Shown piece after piece: positions 34,323 through 45,375 of a DNA stretch of 64,000 nucleotides. The position numbers and the translations under genes are program-made. The notes below the pieces were generated by a model. The model saw nothing but the letters and a program-made list of their open reading frames with translations. It ran no database searches and was not told the DNA's origin. Where the stretch lies: assembly GCA_009767595.1 (NCBI GenBank), contig VSDK01015318.1, positions 410,067-474,066 of the forward strand, written 5' to 3'. Every line of letters starts with the position of its first letter. Positions within the stretch are counted from its first letter, which is position 1. The DNA comes from Symbiodinium kawagutii. Lineage: Eukaryota > Sar > Dinophyceae > Suessiales > Symbiodiniaceae.

Positions 34323-34495
34323 TAACTTGTACCACCACTAACCACTATGAACCGCACAGAGACACCCTGCGCAACAACTCGCGTTCCCTGCTCAGCTGAG
34401 CCCCCTGACGAAGCCCAGGGCCAGCTACCAAACCAGGACATCGTTCGGCGGCGGTCGGTTCGGGCGCTCGTAGGCGATGGTGGGAAGGGATGGTA

Positions 34496-34642
34496 CAAGG
34501 TGGGCCCCACCGAGTTATCTAAGTTGCTAACGTTATAAGTTGCTTAAGATTCGGCATTGAACGAGCTGGTTATATCTACCATTTGCCTGGTAGTTAGCCT
34601 AGTTATGAGCCAACAAATCGCTAACTTCGGGGGCCCACCTGG
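34496..34642 (+). mobile_element. A-family element A6
   Basis: CAAGGTGGGCCCCACC ... GGGGGCCCACCTGG, forward orientation, TA on both sides. Carries the reverse complement of the A5-specific segment, 173 bp away. Confidence 0.85.
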
Positions 34643-34897
34643 TAGGAATCACATGGAATCAGCAACTGTGGGATCAGGTTGTTTTTAACATGACTAGTTG
34701 CGTCAGGTGGCATTGGGGTATCCCAAGTCATGGATATTCTCACGAAGCGTCTGGAGAGTCTAAGGGGAATGCCAGTTAAAGCCAGCAGTTTCAAAAGAGA
34801 TGAGACCCGTTCAAGACTCAAACAATGCGTCAAAACAGAGCGATGAATCCATGCTAAATAAACCGCAATGTGCCACAACTAGCCTCACCAAGAATAG

Positions 34898-35203
34898 GTG
34901 GTTATTTGCCATCAAATGTGGGGAGGGTCATGTATGGATCTCCCAGTGATGATTGGCCAGCATTCCATGGCTTCCACTTTGAAGTTCCAGACTGCTTCAA
35001 TTTGTGCGTCTTGTTTTTACAACGGCCCGGCTCGTCATGCGAAAGAGCTGATGAGCCAGAATGGATCCAAAATGGTCTTGAAAGCAAAAAGCACCCGTGC
35101 AATTTCCAAAGCAAATCGAGAGTTTCTTCGAGTCACACTGTTTTCAGCTGAATCTGGTCGACCCAGTAAAAAGGCGGCAGCCACATCTGTAGAAGAATAC
35201 TGA
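34898..35203 (+). CDS. Probable C-terminal exon, unknown protein
   Basis: The plus frame is open for 101 codons to TGA. It ends with ARHAKELMSQNGSKMVLKAK, STRAISKANREFLRVTLFSA and ESGRPSKKAAATSVEEY. Lys/Ala-rich and strongly protein-like. A start is not fixed; an internal acceptor is possible. No family recognised. Confidence 0.45.
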   Translation: MVICHQMWGGSCMDLPVMIGQHSMASTLKFQTASICASCFYNGPARHAKELMSQNGSKMVLKAKSTRAISKANREFLRVTLFSAESGRPSKKAAATSVEEY

Positions 35204-35800
35204 GGATCAATACCCAACTAGGCGCCTGTCAGTGTGGAACTTCAGTCACTCAGCCTCCAGCTTGAAGGCTGTCATTGGTATCAAGTTGCGGCACCAAAAC
35301 ACCGAGGACAGCTTGCACTGATGCATCTTTTCAAATGCCTTGTCCCCGGGGGCAAAACGCGCCCACTTCCAATCAACTCGGCCTGGCCTTTGCCAAATAG
35401 CCTTGACACTCAGGAGATCGACGGAGATCGCCACATGACAGCACGGTGGGAAAACCAGCAAGTAGCGACAGCCAAACATGGCATAAAATGTTTCTGGCTT
35501 ATCAAGTCTACTATACCTTCCTCTTACCCTTTACATATAGCTGAAGTGCTTTCCTTTTTGCTTAGCAAACCTGATCGATCTTGCAGTCTCCGCTCCGCGG
35601 AGTGCAAATCCTGAGCTGCAACATGTCGCAGCAGGTGCAGGAACGTGACTTGTACAGGTCCCAGCACCTTCAACTTTTGTAGCCTTGTCGCTACGGGCGG
35701 TCGCTTACGTGGCAAACACCTTTCCTTGTCCCAAGGAGTGCACGAACATGCCACCCTTGATCCCGTCCCGGTACATCCCCTCACTAATTCCGTCGATATC

Positions 35801-36232
35801 TTATGATGCACAAACACACTTGATATTTGACAGCTGGTCAGAAAACATACATGCCAGCTGTACGAGTATCGGTCTACAGTGGAAACCAGGTTTGTGCCTG
35901 TATGCATCTTTCACAGGAAGAAAATCCTTCTCTGCTCTCATGCTCGGGGTGACATGCCTGATGTAAATCACAGGCATGAGTTTGTCACTTTTTTGCTGCA
36001 TGTTACCTGCCCATACGCCGACAAAACAAATTGGTTGGTACTGTTTCAAAAAGGGTGTTGAGTCGCCCAACATTCTCACACACAACCTGCGATTGTCGCT
36101 TACTGCTTTGATGTTTGCCGAAAAAAATGCGGCCAGGGAGTTGTTGAGGACATCGCCATCCCTGCATGTAGCTGAGCAAAAGCTATCTGAAAAATCATGA
36201 AAACGAACATGTTTTGTTAATAATGCTAGCAA
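35801..36232 (-). CDS. Possible exon, unknown protein
   Basis: 143 open codons on the minus strand, with RRLCVRMLGDSTPFLKQYQP, ICFVGVWAGNMQQKSDKLMP and VIYIRHVTPSMRAEKDFL. A plus frame overlaps it at 35685-35966. Family unknown. Confidence 0.3.
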   Translation of the reverse strand: MLALLTKHVRFHDFSDSFCSATCRDGDVLNNSLAAFFSANIKAVSDNRRLCVRMLGDSTPFLKQYQPICFVGVWAGNMQQKSDKLMPVIYIRHVTPSMRAEKDFLPVKDAYRHKPGFHCRPILVQLACMFSDQLSNIKCVCAS

Positions 36233-37423
36233 AATCTTTATTCAAACACTGTGACTTCCATGCTCAAAACCTATGTGATAGACTATCGGCTCTCAAAGTA
36301 CAGTTGGATGGAGCTGAGATGTGCGTAAAGAATTATGGTTGATCTTTGCCTGACACCCATTCATAGCTGACACGACATCCCTCAACAACGGGTCGCAGCA
36401 TGTCACCATGGGGCACTTGCTCTGGTGGCAAAGTGTGCCTGTCGCACAACTATACTCTGCTCGGACTAGGGCGCAGCCTGTCAATTGTGATTTCAAGGCA
36501 TGATCTTTCTGGGAGCCCTTCATCCTATGATGGTTGTCACTGTACTTCCCTTGAGCCAGGATTTCCATGACATTTTGACCTTGAACAATTTAGAAGAGTA
36601 TGTGACGATATGAAAATATTTGTATAATGTGCAGGTGAAAGTCTCGTTTACAAACCCAAACACTTGGTGTTTCAACCCCCTTGTAGTGAGTACCACACAG
36701 CACAGGCCCTCATGCCTGTCTCCTACGCCTAAACCTGCATCAGTTTTGGGCTGCTTTTCCTCAATACAAGTTAGGCTTATTGGCCCACTATTAGCCAACA
36801 TCGTCATGAATCCTGAAAAGAACGACTTGTTAGGTGGGTGGGTGGAAGGGCGTAGAACAATTGACACGACAAGATAGGTTTGCTACGTCCCTTCAAAATC
36901 CAGCCGGATCAAGAACAGTTTTCCTTCAAGAACATGAAATCGGAAAATGCTAGGCCCTGTCCAATTTAGAGTTTTTTAATGTTTAGCTAGACTTTATTCT
37001 CGCTGCCATGTAAACATTCCATCGAAGCGACCTCGCTTTGACACTGCTGTCTGCAAACACGTCAACAGGATTGGGTTCCTTGCCCAATTGTGTGCCAGAA
37101 ACGCATCACAAAGGCTACATTCAATCTTCTACAGTCCTTGATGGACCTCACAAATGGTTGGAGCATGTTGGAGCATGTTGGACTTGAATCTCATGCGGCT
37201 ATGCCAAGTCCAAGCAAATGCTGCTGCAGTGGTGACAACGCTCTCAACAAAAGGACGGCAAAAGAAGCACTGCAGATTCCGACGGTTCAACTGATGAATG
37301 TTTGTTTGGATGACCCCTCCATCGGAGTATCGAGATGCCATGATCCGTGCCTTAAAAGGGTCTGAAAGGCTGCACACCAGACCGAACTGATAGGTCTAGG
37401 AAATCCCCTGCATGGGACCGACG

Positions 37424-37424
37424 C

Positions 37425-37520
<96 letters not shown>
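37424..37520. repeat. GAT triplet microsatellite
   Basis: About 32 uninterrupted GAT units; the second pure GAT tract of the window. From 36.3 to 38.1 kb nothing else is firmly coding. Confidence 0.95.
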
Positions 37521-37521
<1 letters not shown>

Positions 37522-38285
37522 CTACAAATGAAAATGACACATGGTAATGCAAATGATGCTGGTCATAATGACGAGGTTGCTGACGATGCTGACTGACATT
37601 ACAATGAATAATTCATTCTGACTATATGATGCAAATAGTGATGGCCATGACGAGGAACATTGCCGACTTGGCAACCAAGAGATTCAGGCATACATGTCAA
37701 GTAAGTTCCCATAGCCATGGAAATTAAAAGCAGGCCAGGGCAGGGCCACTTGAGGTTGCTTCATGTCCTTAACTGCACCTTTCTCTGCGGCTTCAACTGC
37801 CAAAATCTAAGTCCCTGAACTGTTGCAGTTCGTTTTGGGAATGCATACTTGTGAATCAGAGAAGCCCTGCAATCTTGATATTTCCGCTGATACAGTCTCC
37901 AAGTGATGTCATCTTTGGCAAAGGTTCCCTCAGGTTCCGCCTCTGTAGTGTCCCGTGAAATTGATGCTCCGTATTTTGAAAAAAACAGAGTGTGATCCAC
38001 GCCTGCATGATTCCAGGAACAATAATCCTCGTTTTCTTGGACATTCAGCATCGCATCTGCAACACCAACACCAACTACCCACATGGTATCCATGCAGTAT
38101 TGTTATAGACGTAAATCATATATTTTTCCATTTTTCCATATACAAATAATTATGTGCCCGCATTCATCTTAATCTCAGTCTCACTAGCTCTCTGTTTGAA
38201 TATTTGCTCAGTTTGTCGTCAATTTGCCTATCTTTCCTCCCAATTTTCGCTGAATTTTCCCTGATCCATCTCTTCTGCGTTGCAG

Positions 38286-38351
38286 AAACTGAGCGTTCCG
38301 CCGTGCGTGCGCTGCCCCCGCGGCCGTCGACCATTCGTCGAGCCCAGCGAG
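38286..38351 (+). CDS. Probable short exon, unknown protein
   Basis: A very strong acceptor, CTCTTCTGCGTTGCAG, is followed by KLSVPPCVRCPRGRRPFVEP and SE, up to the donor GCGAG|GTGACA. Exactly 22 codons in phase 0. An alternative frame is open beyond the donor to 38425. Confidence 0.45.
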
Positions 38352-38603
38352 GTGACACACGGGTCGGCTGCAACATGAACGATGGGCCGTTGCAAACGAG
38401 TACCACGTGGTGGGATGCGGCATAGCGGGGTCACATGTGGAACCCACATGAGTACGTGTGAGTCGATGTTAACCCGTTGGCTGGGAACAGCTAACTGTTG
38501 GCTGGGAACATGGCAGCACCAGCCATGACCAAGGGGTGGACATGTTTTCAAGTCTATCATTCACCGAAGATAAAGAAACAATTCCAAGGAAGCCAACGCA
38601 TAT

Positions 38604-38702
38604 GGCAGGTTCTCAAGATAGGGGATCCCCCAAATCATCCAGTCAACCATTTACAATAACAATTCCACCATTTTTGGGGTACCCCCATGGCTTGAGAACC
38701 CC
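38604..38702 (+). mobile_element. D-family element D3
   Basis: GGCAGGTTCTCAAGATAGGG ... CCATTTTTGGGGTACCCCCA, then TGGCTTGAGAACCCC. Confidence 0.75.
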
Positions 38703-39122
38703 CCAAGGTAGCTCGATGCCTTGTTGGGACTGTCCTGTTGCATGAATCCTTCAAGCCTCTAACCTGGCAAGGGTGGAATGGTTGGTTGGCAAGGGATTTC
38801 GGGTTCGGTTCATGAGGCGAAATACACCTACCTATACCAGGGTCTGGTGACATAGGAAAACTCCAGGCTTTTGATGACATGTCGGTTTTTCTTACATGGG
38901 GTATGTTTTACTAAGTGCTATGTCATCAGCCCCGAGGCAAATAAACCTACCTCTGAAGCAGGTAGGCATAGGTAGCTTCAAACTTTCCTAATCCACCAGC
39001 CACTTCTATGGATGGAACATCTCACTTCATGGCTGGGTCCCAGTGCTAGAGCTCACCTGGCAGTTCTCCTGGATGCCCCTGGTATTCACCTCAGTTGTTG
39101 TGAAACAACCACGGCTGGTGTA

Positions 39123-39229
39123 ATCATCCAAAGTAGGGTTGATAGGAGCTTAAGATGGATCCAAATGTATGACCGGGGCTTGCGATCATCCAGAATAGGG
39201 ACAATAGGAGCTTAAAATGGATCCAAAAA
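39123..39229. repeat. 62-bp tandem duplication
   Basis: ATCATCCAAAGTAGGGTTGA at 39123 is repeated, with changes, at 39185; both copies contain TAGGAGCTTAA and ATGGATCCAAA. Confidence 0.8.
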
Positions 39230-39669
39230 GAACCTGCCAATATCTCCCAGGATTGTTTATCGCTAGCTGTATTGAATCCCTGCAGTTGGTCATAGTTGAT
39301 GTGATTGGATTGCTGTTCACTACCATTGCGCGTGGTGTCCATTCTCACTATAGTTGTTCATTACTAAGTAGACCCATGGTCATCACTAGTTGGTTGTCGT
39401 GGTGGAGTATGGTGAATCTATTGGTGTCCACCATTCGCTTCGTTCATTGGAACTGTTGGATCCCTGTCCTGTTGCAGCGGCCCAGCCCTTGGCCCTCACA
39501 ATGGCCGTGACCTGGCAATGCCGTTGGCTCACCCCTGGGCCACACCCTGTGGAGGGTTACCGATGTCTGGGATCCATAGTGAGCTTGTTGGCCACTGGCT
39601 TAACGAACCAAGATAAAGGTTAGCCATTGGGTTATATGGGGGTTATATATAGGGCTTGTAAACTGATGT

Positions 39670-39750
39670 TCAGGTTTCGTAAGTCATAGGGGTACCCTCG
39701 GCTATCATCAGTTTATTGACTTTTTAAGACTAGTAAGCCAACCAGTTTTT
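39670..39750 (-). mobile_element. D-family element D7 (half copy, reverse)
   Basis: CAGGTTTCGTAAGTCATAGG then GGTACCC matches one D end in reverse orientation; the other tip is not recognisable. From 39.6 to 40.4 kb no gene is supported. Confidence 0.45.
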
Positions 39751-40457
39751 GGTTTACAATTGGATTAAGTATACCTGTAATGTGAGATAATGTGAGTTTG
39801 CTTAAAAGTCGGAGCAAGCTACGACGGACCTGACTCAGTTTCGCGTGGCCCTTTTGCGGTTCTTTGTTGCAAAAGCGGCTGCAAAGACTGTTTTGATTTT
39901 TTTTGAATCCCCGATGCTAGAAATTGATAGGATGTTACAGTGGTTTCTGTCCATTAACAATAGACGCTAGGTAAATGGTTCGCAGAGAGAGTTTAGGAGA
40001 CCATTATATATCCTGATGAACTCCAATTGTTCCTCACAACTGAGACATGAGTGCTTGGCACAGGGACCTGATATTCTGACAACTCTGACCCCGTGGCACC
40101 ATGGACTGCCACTGCTCGATTGTGGGAATGATGCTATGGAATCTTAAAAATGGTTTAGCTTTGCATCATTTCATTCAAAATAGCTAGCTAAAGAATGCTG
40201 GGGAAAATTTCTAGCACGATCGCTCCCCACCAGCAACCACATACTGTACACAAAGTCGCAGAGATTATCTAATATTGAAATGTCTAACAACGCCCCTACT
40301 GAAGTGTTGCGGCTAGAAATTTGAAGCTGATTTCCACCTCCTCTTCATGATGCACCTTGCAACATCATGCTGGCAAACACCCGACAGGGATAACAAATGT
40401 AAACAGGATGGAAGTGAACTATGGGTGGCTTCATCCCATTTTAGCAACGCTCAACAA

Positions 40458-40724
40458 TTACCAATCTCTTTGGAAAATTGCCGAGCCACGCAGAACCACT
40501 AGTTGAGAGTTATGGGATACTGCCATATTTTCCCAACTGAAGCCGAGGAATTTGCATGCAATACTTCTCTTAACTATTCCCAACGTACTTGACTTCAGGC
40601 GCATTCTGAGAAGGACCCAGCTTTTCCACTCGGGTGCAGCGTCGGTGCATGACTTTGAGGTGTCTGCATTGAGACGAAAACCGGAAAAAACCTCGTGACC
40701 TTTGCTCCTTCTTCGCGCTGCCAA
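40458..40724 (-). CDS. Possible exon, unknown protein
   Basis: Minus frame with FRLNADTSKSCTDAAPEWKS, LRMRLKSSTLGIVKRSIACK and FLGFSWENMAVSHNSQLVVL. Splice sites unresolved. Confidence 0.3.
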   Translation of the reverse strand: MAARRRSKGHEVFSGFRLNADTSKSCTDAAPEWKSWVLLRMRLKSSTLGIVKRSIACKFLGFSWENMAVSHNSQLVVLRGSAIFQRDW

Positions 40725-41659
40725 AATTGCCTAGGCTACTAGAGTTGCCTCACACGCTACTGCATCGTCACACTTGACGGAACAAAACTTTCCTAAAACT
40801 ACTACTGTCAGCGGCCCGTTACCGCTAAGGAGGGAAGATTTTCCCTCGTGGCCGACGAAAACTTGTGCCTCTGGCCACACAAAATGCAATTGTGGATTTA
40901 AGCCCGCCCACTGCACAACATACATGTTCAAAAGACTTGAGAAGAAAAAACACAATTGCACAAATCTCCCTGACATGTTGCCTCATAGCCTCATAGATGC
41001 GCTGCATCATGACAACGTACATTGCAACTGTTGTGCTGCAAGGCAGGGTCGTCGTGTGACATCGTAGCACGCGTGGGCAACTCTGATATAAAGCAGAAAT
41101 CCTGCGTTGGACAAACTCCTTGTGTGCGGGTGTGGAGGTGTATTTGGTATTTTGATATATTATGCATTTACCACTGAAGACCGAAGGCAGGGACTTGATA
41201 TGACGTGACACTATTCTCGCAGGTGGGTTGCTGGCGTTGACTCTGCGGGATTTCTGCTGGCGTAGTGGTGCATCCGTCCTGACACCTTGGGAAAAACGCT
41301 GGGGGTAGGGCCACTGGCAGTCCCTAATCCACTGAGGGTATCTTGTGAGGTATCGCTGCCTCTACTTCCACGCAATGCAGTACACCCTGTGGCCTTGAAC
41401 TTTCGTCAAACATCAAAATGCATCAAGCACTACATGGGCCCATCTGAGTGGGTTTGTTTATGACAGTGTGAATGTAGACGTGAATGATTCAGATATGTTC
41501 AGATCGTGTCATTTCGGGGTGGTTGAGAAAACACAGCCGCAAATACTGCTGCTGCCGGTCGGTTCCAAAATCGAATCGGGTCATGTCTGGGTGTCTCTCT
41601 ACTGAGCTCAAGGGACCGAACAGCTGTGGACACAAGAAATGATGGACTGCAGGTGTAAG

Positions 41660-41831
41660 CTACCTGAACATTGGCATTGCCAAAACTTTGTCTTTTTTTC
41701 CCTTGCCAAATGTTATTGCACCTCAACCGTGCGTGAATGTCTAAACCCTGTCGGAATATCTCAAGTTGAGAAAACTCACCGCGATGACCGCCACATTTAG
41801 GATACACCAAGCATATGGATTTACTTTTCAT
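41660..41831 (-). CDS. Possible exon, unknown protein
   Basis: Minus frame VYPKCGGHRGEFSQLEIFRQ, GLDIHARLRCNNIWQGKKRQ, SFGNANVQ, then a donor CAG|GTAGCT. Confidence 0.35.
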
Positions 41832-42152
41832 CAGCAGCCAAGGGAATGATCCTGGTGGATCTCACGCGACACTGAATTATGGTTCCTCGACCCCTCGACT
41901 TGGGGGCCACCGTCCATGCAAACCGAGGCAGGTCAAAAACCCACAGCACCCCCAAGTCAGTTCGCCTCTTGTGCTGCTATGTTCAGTTGGAAACTAATGA
42001 ATGCTCAATCTTTCTGATGTTCGCATTTACAACCATGATTTGGACTGATTAGGTACAGCTAATGCCCTTTCATTGGTTCCCCTGGCTATCGCAACTATAC
42101 CGTTCTCATAGCAACTGCCCGACCCTCGCAGTGCGCAGCCAAGTTGCAGAAA

Positions 42153-42300
42153 CTAGCGGTTCGTCATAGAACCGACCATCATGAAGGCTTGATTCACGCC
42201 GATGTATGGCATCACCAACGTCAAGAAGGGCATCAGCACAAACCACGCGGGGCCAAGCCACTTCATGATACCTGTAACCTGCGCCAAGGGAGGGATTTTT
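42153..42300 (-). CDS. Probable exon of a membrane protein
   Basis: A good acceptor, ATTTGTGCTTCAG, is followed by IPPLAQVTGIMKWLGPAWFV, LMPFLTLVMPYIGVNQAFMM and VGSMTNR, then TAG. A transmembrane helix spans roughly WFVLMPFLTLVMPYIGV. A donor ATGATG|GTCGGT may end the exon before the stop. Transporter-like in look, but the family is not identified. Confidence 0.5.
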
Positions 42301-42366
42301 CTGAAGCACAAATCTGCGGGTCGTGGGCATGGAAGATGAGTTCTCTTGGTCAGGTCGCTACCTACT

Positions 42367-42822
42367 TCACATCAACCAGTGTGGGTCACCAGTCTGAACT
42401 GAAGGCCATAAGCATGTCTCATAGTGATTCCGAGTTTGGGGATAGTTGTAAGCCTGGAAATGATATGTTAGACCTTGGTGTGTATGAACCGCTTCTTCTG
42501 GAATCACCCACCAAGATCCACAAGGGGCCATACTGCAAACCCATGAGACAATGCCATCATGATACACCTGTGTATCAATGAATTTGGGTAGCGCAAAAAT
42601 CCAATGTTCTTTGTGAACGCAAAGGCCAACAACGGAAGAATGTCCATACTTTTTTGGTTGCTTTCCGAAACCTGTTTGATCCATAAAGTGGATGTAAATG
42701 ATGTACCTCCGCTTCCCAAGAATAACCATCTGAAATGGAGGGGTGAACAAATTCTGACAGAATGAAGTACTAAGTACTACTCCGGGTTTGTTTTTGTGAA
42801 TTTGCCCATCTCTCTCGTTCAA
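42367..42822 (-). CDS. Possible long exon, unknown protein
   Basis: 151 open codons on the minus strand with FQMVILGKRRYIIYIHFMDQ, TGFGKQPKKYGHSSVVGLCV and KEHWIFALPKFIDTQVYHDG. It lies directly upstream of the membrane exon at 42300. The plus frame over part of the same bases is also open, so strand is only probable. Confidence 0.35.
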   Translation of the reverse strand: MNERDGQIHKNKPGVVLSTSFCQNLFTPPFQMVILGKRRYIIYIHFMDQTGFGKQPKKYGHSSVVGLCVHKEHWIFALPKFIDTQVYHDGIVSWVCSMAPCGSWWVIPEEAVHTHQGLTYHFQAYNYPQTRNHYETCLWPSVQTGDPHWLM

Positions 42823-43562
42823 TTTGCTTCAGCCAAGGGCAGACCATTGTAGTCAGGAATGATTCTAGCTGATGTAAGCAACTAAAATATGACTTTCAAT
42901 CAGAAAAACAACAGTGATCCGCCCATTGGCACACCATATCCACCGCTTGCCACCGGCCGCTGCCGAGCCACAGTTTGATTCAGGATCAACCTGCCAATCA
43001 TCACTTCCCACCTGGGCGATGTCATCAACTTGACATGTTGTAATTGAGGATCAAATAGAATCATATCCTAAAACTAAATACTGGATATGATCCATGAACA
43101 AGAATGATACTCCGATACTCCAATGATTCACAATAATATTGAGGATCAAAACAATTTTATATAGAAATGGAAATGAGTGACAATATCGAAATCTATGATA
43201 GATCTGTCAAACAACAAGGGGAAATTCCATGAAGCCTAATGGACATCGCAAGCTGTTCTTGGTAAAATAATGCCCCCTCCCAGCGAAGTTCCGACAGTTT
43301 CAGTGACTCTGGAAGACGCTGGAAGCTCATGACTGGAACATCCGCAAAAAAAACCAAAGTCTGTGGTTTTTCCATCTTTATCGCTAGCTTGACATATCAC
43401 CACTGAGGCTCTGGGCTACCATCATTGATCAACTCAACAGCTTGTGATTTACTGTAGCAGCCCCAAGCGCATCCCAAAAAAGGAAGGTGATCATCAAAAC
43501 AACCAAGACTTCCATACGTCTTCCAAACATATCCAAGAAAACCAACAAAAACATCAACAACC

Positions 43563-43675
43563 ATCATTTCACATATAGATTCATAGGGCCCTGGCCATCA
43601 TTTCATCAAGATTCATAGGATTTCATAGGCCCCTGGCCATCAATTTCATCTAGATTCACAGGGCCCCAGCCCTGG
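43563..43675. repeat. Imperfect tandem repeat, ~45-50 bp
   Basis: CATCATTTCACATATAGATT, CATCATTTCATCAAGATTCA and CATCAATTTCATCTAGATTC, each followed by GGGCCCTGGCC-like sequence. Confidence 0.7.
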
Positions 43676-43943
43676 CCCTTAGCCTTAGCACCTCCATGGT
43701 CCATGTCTGCTGCGGCCCAAGGCGCCATCCTCTGGTGACCAAGGCTTGGCTCCAGGTGAGCTGAGAGCATTTCTCAGGAGTCATCTTGGTGCGACCGACC
43801 CAGAGGTAGGTGCACGGATGGAGCACATCCTAAGGCGCAGCGCGACGCAGCTGACACCCAAGGACTGAACCATGGAGGCTCAGGCGGGGTACCAAACCGC
43901 ACCAGGCCCGGCAGCAAGTTGAGCAGCGAAGCTGAGGCATCAA

Positions 43944-44065
43944 CAAGGTGGGCCCCAATAGTTAGCTAAGTTGGTTAATAAGCCATTTAACCATGGTCAT
44001 ATCTACCATAACTAGTAGTTACCCTAGTTATTAGCCAACTTAGCTAACTAAGGGGGCCCACCTTG
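43944..44065 (+). mobile_element. A-family element A7
   Basis: CAAGGTGGGCCCCAATAGTT ... GGGGGCCCACCTTG, 122 bp, AA on both sides. On the minus strand the membrane exon at 44270-44062 runs into its AAG|GT tip. Confidence 0.9.
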
Positions 44066-44270
44066 AAGGTATGGCACGGAGGAAACCAGTTGGTGCATGC
44101 CAAGCAGCGAGGGCAATCAATGTGACGATGATCACTGCGGATAAAACACCTGCGAGCGACGAAGAAACCCAGGACTTCAGCAACTTCACTGTTTGAACGC
44201 CATGTATAGCACGTGAAGTTGCATCTATAGAATTAACTAAGCTGAAGAAAATTATAGGTAGTATAGACAA
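44062..44270 (-). CDS. Probable exon of a membrane protein, ending at element A7
   Basis: The minus frame reads VKLLKSWVSSSLAG then VLSAVIIVTLIALAAW, a clear transmembrane helix, then HAPTGFLRAIPS. The frame ends at CAAG|GTGGGC, the tip of A7. The first good acceptor past A7 is GATGCCTCAG, 13 bases beyond. The same strand carries other membrane-protein exons at 44624 and 45789. Family unknown. Confidence 0.4.
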
Positions 44271-44549
44271 ATGAGGTCATGAACCAGTCTATAGGATTCT
44301 TTGTTTCATCCCGTTGGATTATGTGCAGTATGGGTGAATGATGTCGTTACCCAACCTATTGGGTTCTTAGTTTCATACAGCTTCATACTATAAAACTATA
44401 TGAAACTCTAAATGAAGGATGTCAATATCCTAGAGATCATATATATAAATAGCTTCTTAAATAAATGAATAGAAATATGATATATATTTTTTTTTCTGTC
44501 GCCATCTCAAGGAGTTCAGCTGAGCTAACGACGAGACATAGACTGATAT

Positions 44550-44581
<32 letters not shown>

Positions 44582-44623
44582 CTATGCTTAAATTCTTGGA
44601 TACAGATTCTCAGTGCTATCCCG

Positions 44624-44801
44624 CTAAAGGCAACGCAGCGTTGCGCTGAAACCGCTGTTGCACCGCTCCCCGGGTGGGCCCCGGGGCGGGTCGCCCGTAG
44701 GGGGCTGGTGGCGGGCTGCGGCACCTGTGTGTTTCCGCCCTTCCACGGCATAGTAGATCCAGGCGCCCAGCGCGCCCATGATGAGCACCAGAGTCCAATA
44801 C
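44624..44801 (-). CDS. Probable C-terminal exon, single-pass membrane protein
   Basis: After a TGGTCCCAG acceptor the frame reads YWTLVLIMGALGAWIYYAVE (a transmembrane helix). A basic/proline tail follows, RKHTGAAARHQPPTGDPP, then a TAG. GC-rich, unlike the AT-rich repeats just downstream. Other frames over the same bases are open but less protein-like. Confidence 0.5.
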
Positions 44802-45033
44802 CTGGGACCACCGTGGGCCCGGAGGTCGCCCTGAACCGTTTATTGAAGCCATGGGGAAACCCCAAAGGGGTGATGGTTGGTGTATGGGTGGTTAAGGGCG
44901 GTAGTGGCTAGTAACAAGGGGATTATAAGCAATCGTAGTGGATATATCAGGTGGTGGTTTCTCAAAAAAGCTGGTTTAGAGTGGTTAATAAGGAATGACA
45001 ACCAACAATAAGGGTTAAACAATTACTTAAGCT

Positions 45034-45115
45034 GGGAACCACCCAAAATGGTTGGTTTTGGATGATAGATGGTTAATAAAGTGGATCATTTAAGGGAGCC
45101 CCTATTTTGAGAGAC
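45034..45115 (-). mobile_element. D-family element D4 (reverse copy in a complex region)
   Basis: GGGAACCACCCAAAATGGTT ... GGGAGCCCCTATTTTGAGAG. The 44.87-45.03 kb sequence before it contains pieces of other elements (GTGGTTTCTCAAAAAAGC, ACCAACAATAAGG), suggesting nested insertion. Confidence 0.6.
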
Positions 45116-45375
45116 ACCCAAAATACATTTCAAATTAATCATCATGTGTCATCATACATCATGGTGGCCATAGTTCAGCTATGATTTTACCTGCATATGA
45201 TTGGCTTGAGATGTTGCCAGTATGAGAACCTCATAGAACCTCCAAGGGTGCCTAGCGGCTACAGGAGGATTGTGACCTATATTCGCAACAGCTCATAGGC
45301 TGTCTGCCACAATAATACAATAAGTGTTTTCAATGATTCTGGCAACCTCATGCTCCACAAAGAGGGGCTGCCGTT

